64,000 nucleotides of DNA from NCBI RefSeq assembly GCF_003073375.1, contig NZ_CP029002.1:2714001-2778000 (forward strand), in the 5' to 3' direction. Of the stretch, positions 46,755-55,260 are shown piece by piece; within the stretch, counting starts at the first letter, position 1; each line of letters starts with the position of its first letter. The translations under genes were made by a program, and so were the position numbers. The stretch comes from Lysinibacillus sp. 2017 (lineage in GTDB: Bacteria; Bacillota; Bacilli; Bacillales_A; Planococcaceae). A model generated the notes under the pieces. It saw only the letters and a list, made by a program, of their open reading frames with translations. It ran no database searches and was not told the DNA's origin.

Positions 46755-48461
46755 TTATGATTTTATAAGTAATTGCTCTTGAACTAATGCCTCAATACGT
46801 TTAATCGCCTGCGGATCAACCATTTCAACTGCTTTAGCTGAATCTTCAAGTGCTTTCACATAACGGAATTTTTTAAATGCATCTTCTGCTTCTAATAAAC
46901 TTTCGTTCACTGAATGGTTCGTTGCACGGTATCGATTGCCGAATTGAATTAAACGTTCAATAATTAATACATTTTCAATCATTTCTTGTGCACGATCATG
47001 TGTTTCTTCAATGCACTGTTTTGCACTTACTAAATGTTGGTTTACTTGTATGATATTAAGCGGTACTTCTTGAAGACTTTGTACAACAATATAAATGCGC
47101 TCTGCCGCTTCTTCTAAGCGTACGTCCATTTCTTCTGGGACTCCAGGGATATTCGCACGACTTAATAATCGTTCTGTATTTTGTAACAGACGCTTCAGCT
47201 GTTCTAAATCAGCACGTGCCTTATTTTCATCGATACGTAAATTTTTAAGCTTGTTTGAGAAGCTTTCTTGCTCTTCTGCGATGCGTTCAATTTCTTCTGT
47301 GATTTCCTGCAACTCTTCTTGTAAGCTTGAATAAGCAGACTTTTCTTCTTGTACACGCGTTGAAAGAAGTTCATAACGCTTTTGAAGTACTTCTAAATGC
47401 TTTAACCCCACTTTTGGAATTTCAGCTTCTTTTTCCTGCAAGCGGTAACTGTGTTGCACATAGGCAACTTCATCACTAATGTCCTTCGTTAAACGCATTA
47501 CATCCGTTATTGTGCTATACATTGCTGAGCAATTGCGCTCTACATAATTACGCGCATGCACTTCTTTTTCAAGTAAATCATAATAATTATCAATCTCATC
47601 ATTAATCTCTTGAATACGTGGTGCAACAATTTCTAAATTTAGTTGTGCAATGGAGTCTTTTAATTCATTAAGTTCATTTTCTACCTTATCTAAGTACTCA
47701 GTCAGTTCTAAATGACGTAAATAATAATTATGTTCTTCCATTTCACGTTGACCATTTCGAAGTTCATGAATAGCAGTCGGGATTTTCGCTTGAATATCCG
47801 TCAACAATGTCGGTACTTCATTTAAATAGTTAAAAATTGTTTGTGCTTCACTATTAAGTTGCAATACGATTTCACGCGCTTGTAAGTAATTTCCGTCTTT
47901 CGTCAGCTCATTAAACTCTTCAAATTTTGGTGTGAAGTTTTCTAATCGCTGTTCTAGTTCTGCTAATGCAGGACCAAAAGAATGTTGATGTGCTAAAATC
48001 GTTTTTCGAGCAGAACGGTAATATTCTTTTAACTGTTCCATTTCGATGCGATTTTTTTCTTCGCTACCTATCAGTTCATCCAGCTCCGAAATAATTTCAA
48101 TACGAACTTGCTCACATTTTATAATTTCTTGTTCAATTTCACGCTCTGTTTGCGTTGCTTTTTTAAATTTAAAGCGGTCGATGTATTCCTCCGCATCAAA
48201 AAGCATTTCATCTAATTTTGGCACTTGAACATCCACTACATCTAACCAACGATTGCGCCAGTTTTCAAATAGCTCTTCTGTTTGTCCATTCATATTTAAA
48301 GCTTTTACTTTTGCTAGTTCTTCGAAAATTGGATAATGCTGGATTTGCATTTTTTCTTTTTCTAATCGTCCTATTTCTGCATTATGCTTGCGTCGTACTA
48401 CTAAACCCGCGACTAATAATGCTAATAGTATGACGACAACAATGATGATATACTTTATCAT
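46755..48461 (-). CDS. ezrA: Septation ring formation regulator EzrA
   Basis: Negative regulator of FtsZ ring formation and divisome component. 568 residues. A single N-terminal membrane segment at about 2-22 leaves a very short extracellular end. The long, charged, all-helical cytoplasmic remainder fits the spectrin-like coiled-coil repeats of EzrA. ATG at 48461 has AGGGGGC upstream and begins directly at the membrane anchor; ten earlier codons are rejected. Position between nifZ and hisJ matches B. subtilis. Confidence 0.95.
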   Translation of the reverse strand: MIKYIIIVVVILLALLVAGLVVRRKHNAEIGRLEKEKMQIQHYPIFEELAKVKALNMNGQTEELFENWRNRWLDVVDVQVPKLDEMLFDAEEYIDRFKFKKATQTEREIEQEIIKCEQVRIEIISELDELIGSEEKNRIEMEQLKEYYRSARKTILAHQHSFGPALAELEQRLENFTPKFEEFNELTKDGNYLQAREIVLQLNSEAQTIFNYLNEVPTLLTDIQAKIPTAIHELRNGQREMEEHNYYLRHLELTEYLDKVENELNELKDSIAQLNLEIVAPRIQEINDEIDNYYDLLEKEVHARNYVERNCSAMYSTITDVMRLTKDISDEVAYVQHSYRLQEKEAEIPKVGLKHLEVLQKRYELLSTRVQEEKSAYSSLQEELQEITEEIERIAEEQESFSNKLKNLRIDENKARADLEQLKRLLQNTERLLSRANIPGVPEEMDVRLEEAAERIYIVVQSLQEVPLNIIQVNQHLVSAKQCIEETHDRAQEMIENVLIIERLIQFGNRYRATNHSVNESLLEAEDAFKKFRYVKALEDSAKAVEMVDPQAIKRIEALVQEQLLIKS

Positions 48462-48600
48462 TGTAAGCCCCCTAATCCCAAATAAAATCAATAATTGGCT
48501 ATATACGTATTATTAATAATACCACGTTTTGGTTAATTTGTTGAACTATTTCAAGGAATTTTTAAGTTATCATATCTTATTTTTAAAGGAGAATCTCCAA

Positions 48601-49404
48601 ATGAAAAAAGATGGCCATATTCACACACCATTTTGTCCACACGGTACGAAAGATGCTTTCGAAAAATACATTGAAAAAGCAATTGCACATAACTTTGACG
48701 AAATCACCTTTACCGAGCATGCGCCATTGCCAAAAAATTTCATCGATCCAACACCTGATCAAGATAGTGGGATGAAAGAAAACGATTTACTCGCTTATTT
48801 CCAACAACTGCAACAATTAAAGCAAAGCTATCAATCACAAATAAAAATTAATATTGGTTTAGAAGTTGATTTTATTGTTGGGTATGAACAAGAAACACGC
48901 GATTTTCTAAATACGTATGGTAGTTATTTAGATGATGCCATTTTGTCGGTTCATTTTTTACAGCGTGAAAATACTTACGATTGTATTGATTTTTCAGAAG
49001 AAGTTTATTTAAATTTCGCCGAAAAGGTCGGTGGAATTCAATGTATGTACACACAGTATTACGAAACGGTTAAAAGATCAATTGATGCTGATTTAGGCCC
49101 ATTCAAGCCAAAACGAATTGGACATCCGACGTTAATTCATAAATTTCAACTCGCACACAATGAAACAATTGATGACGGGCAACAAATCGAAATGCTATTA
49201 TTACATATGAAAAATAAAGGGTATGAATTGGATTTAAACAGTGCTGGTTTAAGTAAGCCTTTCTGCAAAGAACCTTACCCGCCATTCAAATCTATTCATT
49301 ATGCTCATTCCATTCAATTACCTTTAGTTTTTGGTTCCGATGCGCATACTGTAAAAGATTTACATCAGCATTTTCATACCATTACCGAAAAATTAAATTT
49401 CTAA
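48601..49404 (+). CDS. hisJ: Histidinol-phosphatase (PHP type)
   Basis: Hydrolyses L-histidinol phosphate to histidinol in histidine synthesis. 267 residues of the PHP family. Metal ligands in DGHIHTPFCPHG near 5-16, TFTEHAP near 40-46, and late SDAHT near 250. No other his genes nearby, as for B. subtilis hisJ. The ATG at 48601 has AAAGGAG upstream; 24 further open codons before it are excluded. Followed after 12 nt by the methionine sulfoxide reductase gene. Confidence 0.9.
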   Translation: MKKDGHIHTPFCPHGTKDAFEKYIEKAIAHNFDEITFTEHAPLPKNFIDPTPDQDSGMKENDLLAYFQQLQQLKQSYQSQIKINIGLEVDFIVGYEQETRDFLNTYGSYLDDAILSVHFLQRENTYDCIDFSEEVYLNFAEKVGGIQCMYTQYYETVKRSIDADLGPFKPKRIGHPTLIHKFQLAHNETIDDGQQIEMLLLHMKNKGYELDLNSAGLSKPFCKEPYPPFKSIHYAHSIQLPLVFGSDAHTVKDLHQHFHTITEKLNF

Positions 49405-49416
49405 CGGAGGTTACTT

Positions 49417-49896
49417 ATGTTTTCTAAAACAACTTATGCAGGTACATTATCTGAACAATATCAATCACTATCAAAGCAGCTAGATGCTTTGCTTACCGGC
49501 GAACAGGATCTAATCGCAAATTTAAGTAATGCCTCAGCATTATTAAATCAATTTTTAGATAAAATTAATTGGGTCGGCTTCTATTTGATGAAGGACGGGG
49601 AATTAGTTCTTGGACCGTTCCAAGGATTACCAGCTTGCGTTCGCATTCCGGTCGGTCGTGGTGTTTGTGGTTCTACCATCGAACAAAAGCGCACACATGT
49701 TGTTGATGATGTTCATGCTTTCCCAGGACATATTGCTTGTGATGCTGCCACAAAATCTGAGATCGTTATTCCACTTATGAAAAACGAGGAGGTTTTTGGT
49801 GTGCTTGATATTGATAGTCCGCTAGAAGCAAGATTCTCTAAAGACGATCAAACAGGTTTAGAGTTATTTGTCATGACACTATTAAAACATATTTAA
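49417..49896 (+). CDS. Free methionine-(R)-sulfoxide reductase (GAF type, YtsP-like)
   Basis: 159-residue GAF-fold reductase repairing free Met-R-sulfoxide. Three conserved Cys: LPACVRIPVGRGVCG (first two) and HIACDAAT (third). The WVGFYLM and PLM..V-LDID-S motifs also fit the family. ATG with ACGGAGG upstream. Same pair, hisJ followed by this gene, as in B. subtilis. The function is known for the family; not tested here. Confidence 0.9.
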   Translation: MFSKTTYAGTLSEQYQSLSKQLDALLTGEQDLIANLSNASALLNQFLDKINWVGFYLMKDGELVLGPFQGLPACVRIPVGRGVCGSTIEQKRTHVVDDVHAFPGHIACDAATKSEIVIPLMKNEEVFGVLDIDSPLEARFSKDDQTGLELFVMTLLKHI

Positions 49897-49899
49897 TAC

Positions 49900-49943
49900 A
49901 AAAAAGAGAATGTCCTCAACAAAATGAGGACATTCTCTTTTTT
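49900..49943. terminator. Bidirectional terminator between the fRMsr gene and the diguanylate cyclase
   Basis: Perfect 16-bp stem AAAGAGAATGTCCTCA/TGAGGACATTCTCTTT with T runs both ways. Confidence 0.93.
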
Positions 49944-51813
49944 ATGATTGTAATTGCATCGTATCTTCAAATACACATACTCGGTTTTTGCCATTATGTT
50001 TGGCACTATATAAAGCCGTATCCGCTTGTAAAAAAATCTCTTGAAAATCTGGACGATTTGATTTATTCCATGTAATCATCCCCGCTGAAATTGTAACAGT
50101 TGGGTTTGTCACCCTCGGAATAATGTCAACAATTTCATTTGAAATCTTCAATGCTTCATGATCTAAAATATTAGGAATATATATAGCGAGTTCTTCGCCG
50201 CCCCATCTCGAGCAAATTCCACGAGTTCCGATTTCTTGTTGCAATTGCGAACCAATTTGCATTAAAATTCCATCGCCCACTTGGTGACCGTATGTGTCAT
50301 TAACCCTTTTAAAGTTATCAATATCAATCAATAAAAACATTCCAGAATCATCTTTATCAATCGATTTTTCTACGTAGGTATCAGAATAACTACGTGCAAA
50401 TAGTTTCGTTAAATGATCACGGTCTACCATTTCTTGTAGCTTTTCTCGCAAAATAGAATTCGAAATAGCTAAAGAGGAATGATGAATTAAAGACTGCATT
50501 AATTTAAAACTATCAAACGAGAAGAAATAGGGGTCTTCATGTAATACAATGCTAAACCCATTAATTTTCTCTTCGACTATCATTGGAATCGCCATAATCG
50601 ATTTGTACTGAATATCTTCTGAAAGTAGTCTACTAAAATCAGCGATAAACAACGAATCTTGCGTTGTCTCAAAATGTTGTTGAACATGTTGAATATATAC
50701 CTGACCAGCTTCTGTATTGAAAATAGCTGTACGCGCTTCGGTCATTTCAAATGTTTCGCCTTCTTTAAATAAGAAGCCAATTTCCATTGGTTGGAACGAT
50801 TTTAATAGTTGCGTTTGTAAGAACAGAAGCATTTCGTTAATCGATAATTTCATGTTTAAACGATGCGATGTTTCATTAATTAATTGCAGGTCACTGATCA
50901 ATCGATGGGATTGATGATATAATTTAGCATTTTCCAATGAATTTCCAGATACTTGAGCAAGCATACGGATAAATTCTTTTTCAGTAGCTGTAAATGTATA
51001 AGCAAGTGGTGCTTTCACTTGTAAAATACCATAGATTGCTTGTCGACCTTTAATCGGCGCATTTAAAAGACGATAATCTAACTCTGTATCCTCATCTTCT
51101 TTTAATTCCCCTGATACGAATGATTCAATCGTTGAGGGTCTTTCAGATAAATAATCAAACTGCTTAATACGAATTCTTGTTTGACGATCTTGGTCATTTG
51201 ATAAAATGAGTTCCACTTCTAGTTGTGGAAAATTCTCTTCAATTGTTATAAGAACATTTTCTAATATAACATCAATATCCATTGTTGAATGAAAGAGATC
51301 CGTCATATTATATAATTTTTGGAATTTTTGTTCATTTAATTTCACATTATAGCTCTGAACTAAAAAGTTAAAAACAAAAGCAATACCATCTATTAATTCT
51401 TCAGATAAATTAGAATAAGATGGTTCGTTGGTGTTTTTATATTTGAATAATAGAATTCCTTCAAGCTGGTCATCGATTTGAAGCAACATCATACTTGTAT
51501 GATTTTCGAAATACTCCATTTCCTTTAAAAAATTCGGCAGGTTTACGATTTTTTCCCCACCTAAGTAGTTTTCGAATGATTTTAAAGTTAATTGAGTATT
51601 AAATAGAAATTGTTCCTTTTCATCATTTAAATGATTTAGTCGCAATCCATCTACTTTCAATAAAATACAATCTTCCATGCCAAAGTAGTTATGCAAACTT
51701 TCCTTTAGAAATGAAAAATATTCCTTATACTGATTAAATTGCTTGCTCGAATTAATACAAAGGCTCAGAACGTCAGATTTAAACCGATCAATCTTCTGTT
51801 GATTCTCCATCAT
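49942..51813 (-). CDS. dgcP: Diguanylate cyclase with GAF domains (DgcP-like)
   Basis: Makes cyclic di-GMP, which represses motility in Bacillus. 623 residues. The N-terminal 450 hold two GAF-like domains (about 40-160 and 190-300, with a third region to 450). The C-terminal GGDEF domain has DHLTKLFARSYSD at its start and active site SRWGGEELAIY, G-G-E-E-L, consistent with activity. The R-x-x-D inhibitory site is absent at the expected distance. No membrane segments. Matches B. subtilis DgcP (YtrP) in place, upstream of rpsD. Two adjacent ATGs (51813, 51810) follow AAAGGTG. Confidence 0.88.
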   Translation of the reverse strand: MMENQQKIDRFKSDVLSLCINSSKQFNQYKEYFSFLKESLHNYFGMEDCILLKVDGLRLNHLNDEKEQFLFNTQLTLKSFENYLGGEKIVNLPNFLKEMEYFENHTSMMLLQIDDQLEGILLFKYKNTNEPSYSNLSEELIDGIAFVFNFLVQSYNVKLNEQKFQKLYNMTDLFHSTMDIDVILENVLITIEENFPQLEVELILSNDQDRQTRIRIKQFDYLSERPSTIESFVSGELKEDEDTELDYRLLNAPIKGRQAIYGILQVKAPLAYTFTATEKEFIRMLAQVSGNSLENAKLYHQSHRLISDLQLINETSHRLNMKLSINEMLLFLQTQLLKSFQPMEIGFLFKEGETFEMTEARTAIFNTEAGQVYIQHVQQHFETTQDSLFIADFSRLLSEDIQYKSIMAIPMIVEEKINGFSIVLHEDPYFFSFDSFKLMQSLIHHSSLAISNSILREKLQEMVDRDHLTKLFARSYSDTYVEKSIDKDDSGMFLLIDIDNFKRVNDTYGHQVGDGILMQIGSQLQQEIGTRGICSRWGGEELAIYIPNILDHEALKISNEIVDIIPRVTNPTVTISAGMITWNKSNRPDFQEIFLQADTALYSAKHNGKNRVCVFEDTMQLQS

Positions 51814-51867
51814 TAAATCACCTTTTCTTTCACATTACCTTTATCAGTTACTAATCACTTACTTTAA

Positions 51868-51896
51868 AGTATACACTTATCGTGCCATTTTGACTA
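51868..51896 (-). promoter_or_regulatory. Sigma-A-type promoter of the diguanylate cyclase gene
   Basis: Minus-strand -35 TAGTCA (51896-51891), 17-bp spacer, -10 TATACT (51873-51868), about 55 nt before the start codon. Confidence 0.5.
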
Positions 51897-52058
51897 TTAA
51901 ATTTTGTTATATTTTTCTAATTATAACGATAATACACTCAATTTCATCCATATCTGTTTCATTTTGTTTATGATAGCTCTATTTATATATAGGTATTTTA
52001 GATTACACCATGTAAAGCGGGAAAACGTTTAGTATAAATCCGGTCACAATCCTCCTTG

Positions 52059-52087
52059 TTGACGAATGTTTTAAAAAAAGATACAAT
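52059..52087 (+). promoter_or_regulatory. Sigma-A promoter of rpsD
   Basis: -35 TTGACG (52059-52064), 17-bp spacer, -10 TACAAT (52082-52087). Predicted transcript start near 52094 leaves a leader of about 190 nt. The rest of the 51897-52058 stretch shows nothing recognisable. Confidence 0.75.
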
Positions 52088-52093
52088 AGATTT

Positions 52094-52286
52094 TGTGTAA
52101 AATGAATGCAGTAGTTGTATAACTTATTCGCTGTATTTTATTCCTTCTATTTATATAGAATGGTGTATTGTGTAACCCTTTAGGCTGCATGGGCGAAGAT
52201 ACGTGAAAATAAAATACCGTTTAAGCTCGGGTACAACTGGTTTTTCTTTTACAACAAAAACCAAATTAAAAGGAGGAGACACAATT
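52094..52286 (+). promoter_or_regulatory. rpsD leader, probable S4 autoregulatory RNA
   Basis: Long leader before rpsD. B. subtilis S4 represses its own translation by binding a structured leader at this place. Here a stem TGGTTTTT/AAAAACCA (52238-52263) lies just before the AGGAGGAG at 52271-52278, and GC-bearing segments (GGCTGCATGGGCG, AAGCTCGGG) further up could form the pseudoknot. The structure has not been computed. Confidence 0.55.
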
Positions 52287-52889
52287 ATGTCTCGTTATAC
52301 AGGTCCATCTTGGAAGATCTCTCGTCGTCTTGGTATTTCATTAAGCGGCACAGGTAAAGAAATCGCAAAACGTCCATACGCACCAGGTCAACACGGCCCA
52401 AATGCTCGTGGTAAAAAATCAGAATATGCTTTACAATTAACTGAAAAGCAAAAACTACGTCATATGTACGGTATGACTGAACGTCAATTCAAAAACGTAT
52501 TCCTTAAAGCTGCTAAATTAAAAGGTTTACAAGGTGAAAACTTCATGATCCTTCTTGAAACTCGTCTTGACAACTTAGTTTACCGCTTAGGTTTAGCTCG
52601 CACTCGTCGTGCAGCTCGTCAATTAGTTAACCACGGTCACATCTTAGTTGATGGTAAACGTTTAGATATCCCATCTTACTCTGTAAAACCAGGTCAAACT
52701 ATTTCATTACGTGAAAAATCAGCTAACTTATCAGTTGTTGCTGAATCAGTAGAAGTTAATAACTTCGTACCTGAATATTTATCATTCGATGCTGACTCTA
52801 AAGTAGGTACTTTCGTACGTATGCCAGAGCGCTCTGAATTATCTGCTGAAATCAGCGAACAATTAATCGTAGAGTACTACTCTCGTTAG
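52287..52889 (+). CDS. rpsD: Ribosomal protein S4
   Basis: Primary 16S-binding protein of the small subunit and autoregulator. 200 residues, the Bacillus length. N-terminal [17 protein letters not shown]4 RNA-binding domain from about 90 ([20 protein letters not shown]), [10 protein letters not shown] loop. It lacks the zinc-finger Cys, i.e. the C-minus type. ATG at 52287 behind AGGAGGAG; 28 earlier in-frame codons belong to the leader. Codon choice is strongly biased, as expected of a ribosomal protein. Confidence 0.98.
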   Translation: MSRYTGPSWKISRRLGISLSGTGKEIAKRPYAPGQHGPNARGKKSEYALQLTEKQKLRHMYGMTERQFKNVFLKAAKLKGLQGENFMILLETRLDNLVYRLGLARTRRAARQLVNHGHILVDGKRLDIPSYSVKPGQTISLREKSANLSVVAESVEVNNFVPEYLSFDADSKVGTFVRMPERSELSAEISEQLIVEYYSR

Positions 52890-52906
52890 TCGTTACGATT
52901 TTCAGA

Positions 52907-52943
52907 TAAAAACCACCAAGCTTATAGCTTGGTGGTTTTTTTG
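52907..52943 (+). terminator. Intrinsic terminator of rpsD
   Basis: AAAAACCACCAAGC/GCTTGGTGGTTTTTTT stem with a T run. Confidence 0.93.
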
Positions 52944-53005
52944 TTGTCTCTTGTTTATTGTACATAACTAAAATTGAACAAAATGAACAAAATGCACTTT
53001 AATTA

Positions 53006-53019
53006 TTAAAGCGCTTACA
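53006..53019. promoter_or_regulatory. cre (CcpA) site upstream of the dicarboxylate carrier
   Basis: TTAAAGCGCTTACA matches the cre consensus TGAAAGCGCTTACA at 13 of 14 positions. It lies 215 nt before the carrier's start codon. Catabolite control of the B. subtilis homologue dctP is known; here it is inferred. Confidence 0.65.
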
Positions 53020-53058
53020 TTTCTTTGGTGTAATAGAACAGTTTATACATGGCATTAT

Positions 53059-53090
53059 ACAGAAATTATGTTTTATAAACAGAAATTACG
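53059..53090. repeat. Direct repeats upstream of the dicarboxylate carrier
   Basis: ACAGAAATTATG (53059-53070) and ACAGAAATTACG (53079-53090) are 20 bp apart start to start, two helical turns on the same DNA face, which suits a dimeric activator such as a response regulator. A possible promoter (-35 TTACAC at 53144, -10 TATTAT at 53168-53173) lies downstream. A tandem GAACAAAAT repeat occurs upstream near 52976. Apart from these and the cre site the 52944-53233 gap shows nothing. Confidence 0.5.
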
Positions 53091-53233
53091 TATTTTCAAC
53101 AATGTAGCAAAGTAATAGTAGGAAATAATTTTTATGAACAAAATTACACAAATGATTTTCACGGGTGTATTATAACAACATCTTAAACAATATCAGATTT
53201 TTATTAATACTATTTACAGGAAGAAGGATTTTT

Positions 53234-54484
53234 ATGAAGTTCCTAAAAAATTTAACTGTACAAGTAATTATAGCTATCCTACTTGGGATTGTTGTAGGTG
53301 CGATTTGGCCTGAATTTGGGGCTAGTTTAAAAATTTTAGCGGATTTATTCATTAAGTTAATCAAAATGTTAATTGCACCGATTATCTTCTTAACCGTTGT
53401 TATCGGTATTGGTAGTATGGGTGACATGAAGAAAGTCGGAAAAATCGGCGGGAAAGCGTTACTTTATTTTGAAATTGTTTCTACAGTGGCATTAGCAATT
53501 GGAATTTGCATCGGGATTTTTGTTAATGCAGGTGCTGGAATTGATACAACACACGCTGGTGATACAGATATTTCAAAATATACCACTGCTGCCGCTGAAA
53601 ACAGTGATGCTGGTTTAGGTGGATTCATCTTTTCAATCATTCCAGATAATTTTGTTGGGGCACTTGCAAATGGTGATCTATTGCCTACTTTATTATGTGC
53701 GGTATTATTCGGTATCGCGGCTGCTACATTAGGTGAAAGAACACGTCCTGTTATAACATTTTTTGAACAAGTCTCAGAAATCTTCTTTAAAATTGTTAGC
53801 ATGGTCATGAAAATTTCGCCAATCGGGGCATTTGGTGCAATGGCCTATACAATCGGTAACTTTGGTTTGGGCTCATTAAAATCTCTTGGTCTACTAATGG
53901 GTGCTGTTTATCTTACAATGTTTGTGTTTGTCATTGTTGTACTAGGATCAATCGCTCGTTTTTACGGCTTTAACATTTTCAAATACATTAACTACATTAA
54001 AGATGAAATTTTCCTTGTAATTGGTACTTCATCATCTGAATCGGCACTTCCTACGATGATGCGTAAACTTGAAAAATTAGGATGTTCAAAACAAGTAGTT
54101 GGACTTGTTGTTCCTACTGGATATTCATTTAACTTAGATGGTACTTCCATTTATCTATCAATGTCTACGCTATTCATTGCCCAAGCATATGGCGCTGACC
54201 TTTCATTAGTTCAAATGATTACCTTACTTGGTGTATTAATGATTACATCAAAAGGCGCTGCTGGTGTAACGGGTTCAGGTTTCATTACCCTTGCTGCAAC
54301 ACTTGCTGCTTTCCCAATGGTTCCGGTTGAAGGTATCGCGTTATTAATCGGTGTTGACCGTTTCATGTCAGAAGCACGTGCAGTGACAAACTTAATCGGT
54401 AATGGTGTCGCATGTATCGTCGTTTCAAAATCTGAAAAAGAATTTACATCTAACGAAGTTTCAAAATCTATTGCCATCAAATAA
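53234..54484 (+). CDS. C4-dicarboxylate:cation symporter (DctA/DctP type)
   Basis: Sodium- or proton-coupled uptake of succinate, fumarate and malate; SDF (DAACS) family. 416 residues with about eight membrane helices and two re-entrant loops. Serine-rich hairpin GTSSSESALP near 260-269, substrate motif PTGYSFNLDGTSIY near 295-308, and MITSKGAAGVTGSGF, the DctA pattern rather than the glutamate type. ATG at 53234 with AAGGA upstream; 23 earlier codons excluded. A cre site and direct repeats upstream suggest catabolite repression plus activation. No sensor kinase pair is in the window. Confidence 0.88.
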   Translation: MKFLKNLTVQVIIAILLGIVVGAIWPEFGASLKILADLFIKLIKMLIAPIIFLTVVIGIGSMGDMKKVGKIGGKALLYFEIVSTVALAIGICIGIFVNAGAGIDTTHAGDTDISKYTTAAAENSDAGLGGFIFSIIPDNFVGALANGDLLPTLLCAVLFGIAAATLGERTRPVITFFEQVSEIFFKIVSMVMKISPIGAFGAMAYTIGNFGLGSLKSLGLLMGAVYLTMFVFVIVVLGSIARFYGFNIFKYINYIKDEIFLVIGTSSSESALPTMMRKLEKLGCSKQVVGLVVPTGYSFNLDGTSIYLSMSTLFIAQAYGADLSLVQMITLLGVLMITSKGAAGVTGSGFITLAATLAAFPMVPVEGIALLIGVDRFMSEARAVTNLIGNGVACIVVSKSEKEFTSNEVSKSIAIK

Positions 54485-54485
54485 T

Positions 54486-54531
54486 AAAAATCCCATCATT
54501 CCATTTTAGTGATTTGGAATGATGGGATTTT
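54486..54531. terminator. Bidirectional terminator after the dicarboxylate carrier
   Basis: Perfect 17-bp stem AAAATCCCATCATTCCA/TGGAATGATGGGATTTT. Confidence 0.9.
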
Positions 54532-54538
54532 GTGTTTA

Positions 54539-55153
54539 TTACAAGAAAAATACTATTAAAAAAACTAATATTAAAATAACTATTAGCGCTGCGAAAAATG
54601 CGCGCCATTTGGAAATCTGATGTACTTCTGAAATACCAATAATCATCAATGCAAATGTCCAAATCGATGCGATAAAAATAAACGTTCCACAAACAAACTG
54701 TAAAATTATATCACTCAAGCCCGTTTCTATATAGGTGATTTCAAAAAATGACTGGGGTGCGAACTGCATCCAAAATAATATCATTGGCAATATCCAAATA
54801 TATGGAATCATCGTCACACTAATCATACGAAACATTGGCTTAAATCTACCTTTTCCCCCGAATACTTTAGCAGATAACATTAAAACAGCAGCAGATAACA
54901 ACGTCGATAAAAAATATAAAAGGAAGCTCGACATAAATGCAGAGTAAACGTAATCACCCAGCGTATAATTTCCATTAAATTTAGTACCTACTAAACTTAT
55001 TAAATTATTCGTAAACATCCCTACAATGCCTAAAAATATAAAATAGGCAATGTTTTTTGTCTTTAATAAATAGCGAATTGTATCACGTGGTTTTACAGCT
55101 ATGCTTAGTATTGCATGCCGATCATCGACCATTGTCGTTTGTTGCTCACTCAA
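54539..55153 (-). CDS. Yip1-domain membrane protein
   Basis: 204 residues: short cytoplasmic N-terminus with a KPRDTIRYLL segment typical of bacterial Yip1-domain proteins, then five hydrophobic helices (about 36-56, 70-92, 108-130, 148-172, 182-203). Function in bacteria is not established. TTG start (55153) with GGGGGT 7 nt upstream. Downstream of the PstS-like gene but with its own promoter. Confidence 0.78.
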   Translation of the reverse strand: MSEQQTTMVDDRHAILSIAVKPRDTIRYLLKTKNIAYFIFLGIVGMFTNNLISLVGTKFNGNYTLGDYVYSAFMSSFLLYFLSTLLSAAVLMLSAKVFGGKGRFKPMFRMISVTMIPYIWILPMILFWMQFAPQSFFEITYIETGLSDIILQFVCGTFIFIASIWTFALMIIGISEVHQISKWRAFFAALIVILILVFLIVFFL

Positions 55154-55184
55154 AACAGAACCCCCTAAAACTATGTATACCTTC

Positions 55185-55213
55185 TATTATACTGGTATAT
55201 TACAGGTGATTCA
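55185..55213 (-). promoter_or_regulatory. Sigma-A promoter of the Yip1-domain gene
   Basis: Minus-strand -35 TTGAAT (55213-55208), 17-bp spacer, -10 TATAAT (55190-55185), 32 nt before the TTG start. Confidence 0.7.
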
Positions 55214-55260
55214 AAGTTATTGAATGTCTCTAGCAGTTATTCAACTAGCGGAATATGAAA

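Noticed and set aside
52010-52030. ATGTAAAGCGGGAAAACG as a cre site
   Set aside because: The central and right half differ from the consensus at several positions; not reported.
53464-53808. Open frame of 114 codons on the minus strand
   Set aside because: Antisense to the dicarboxylate carrier; a shadow frame without start signals.
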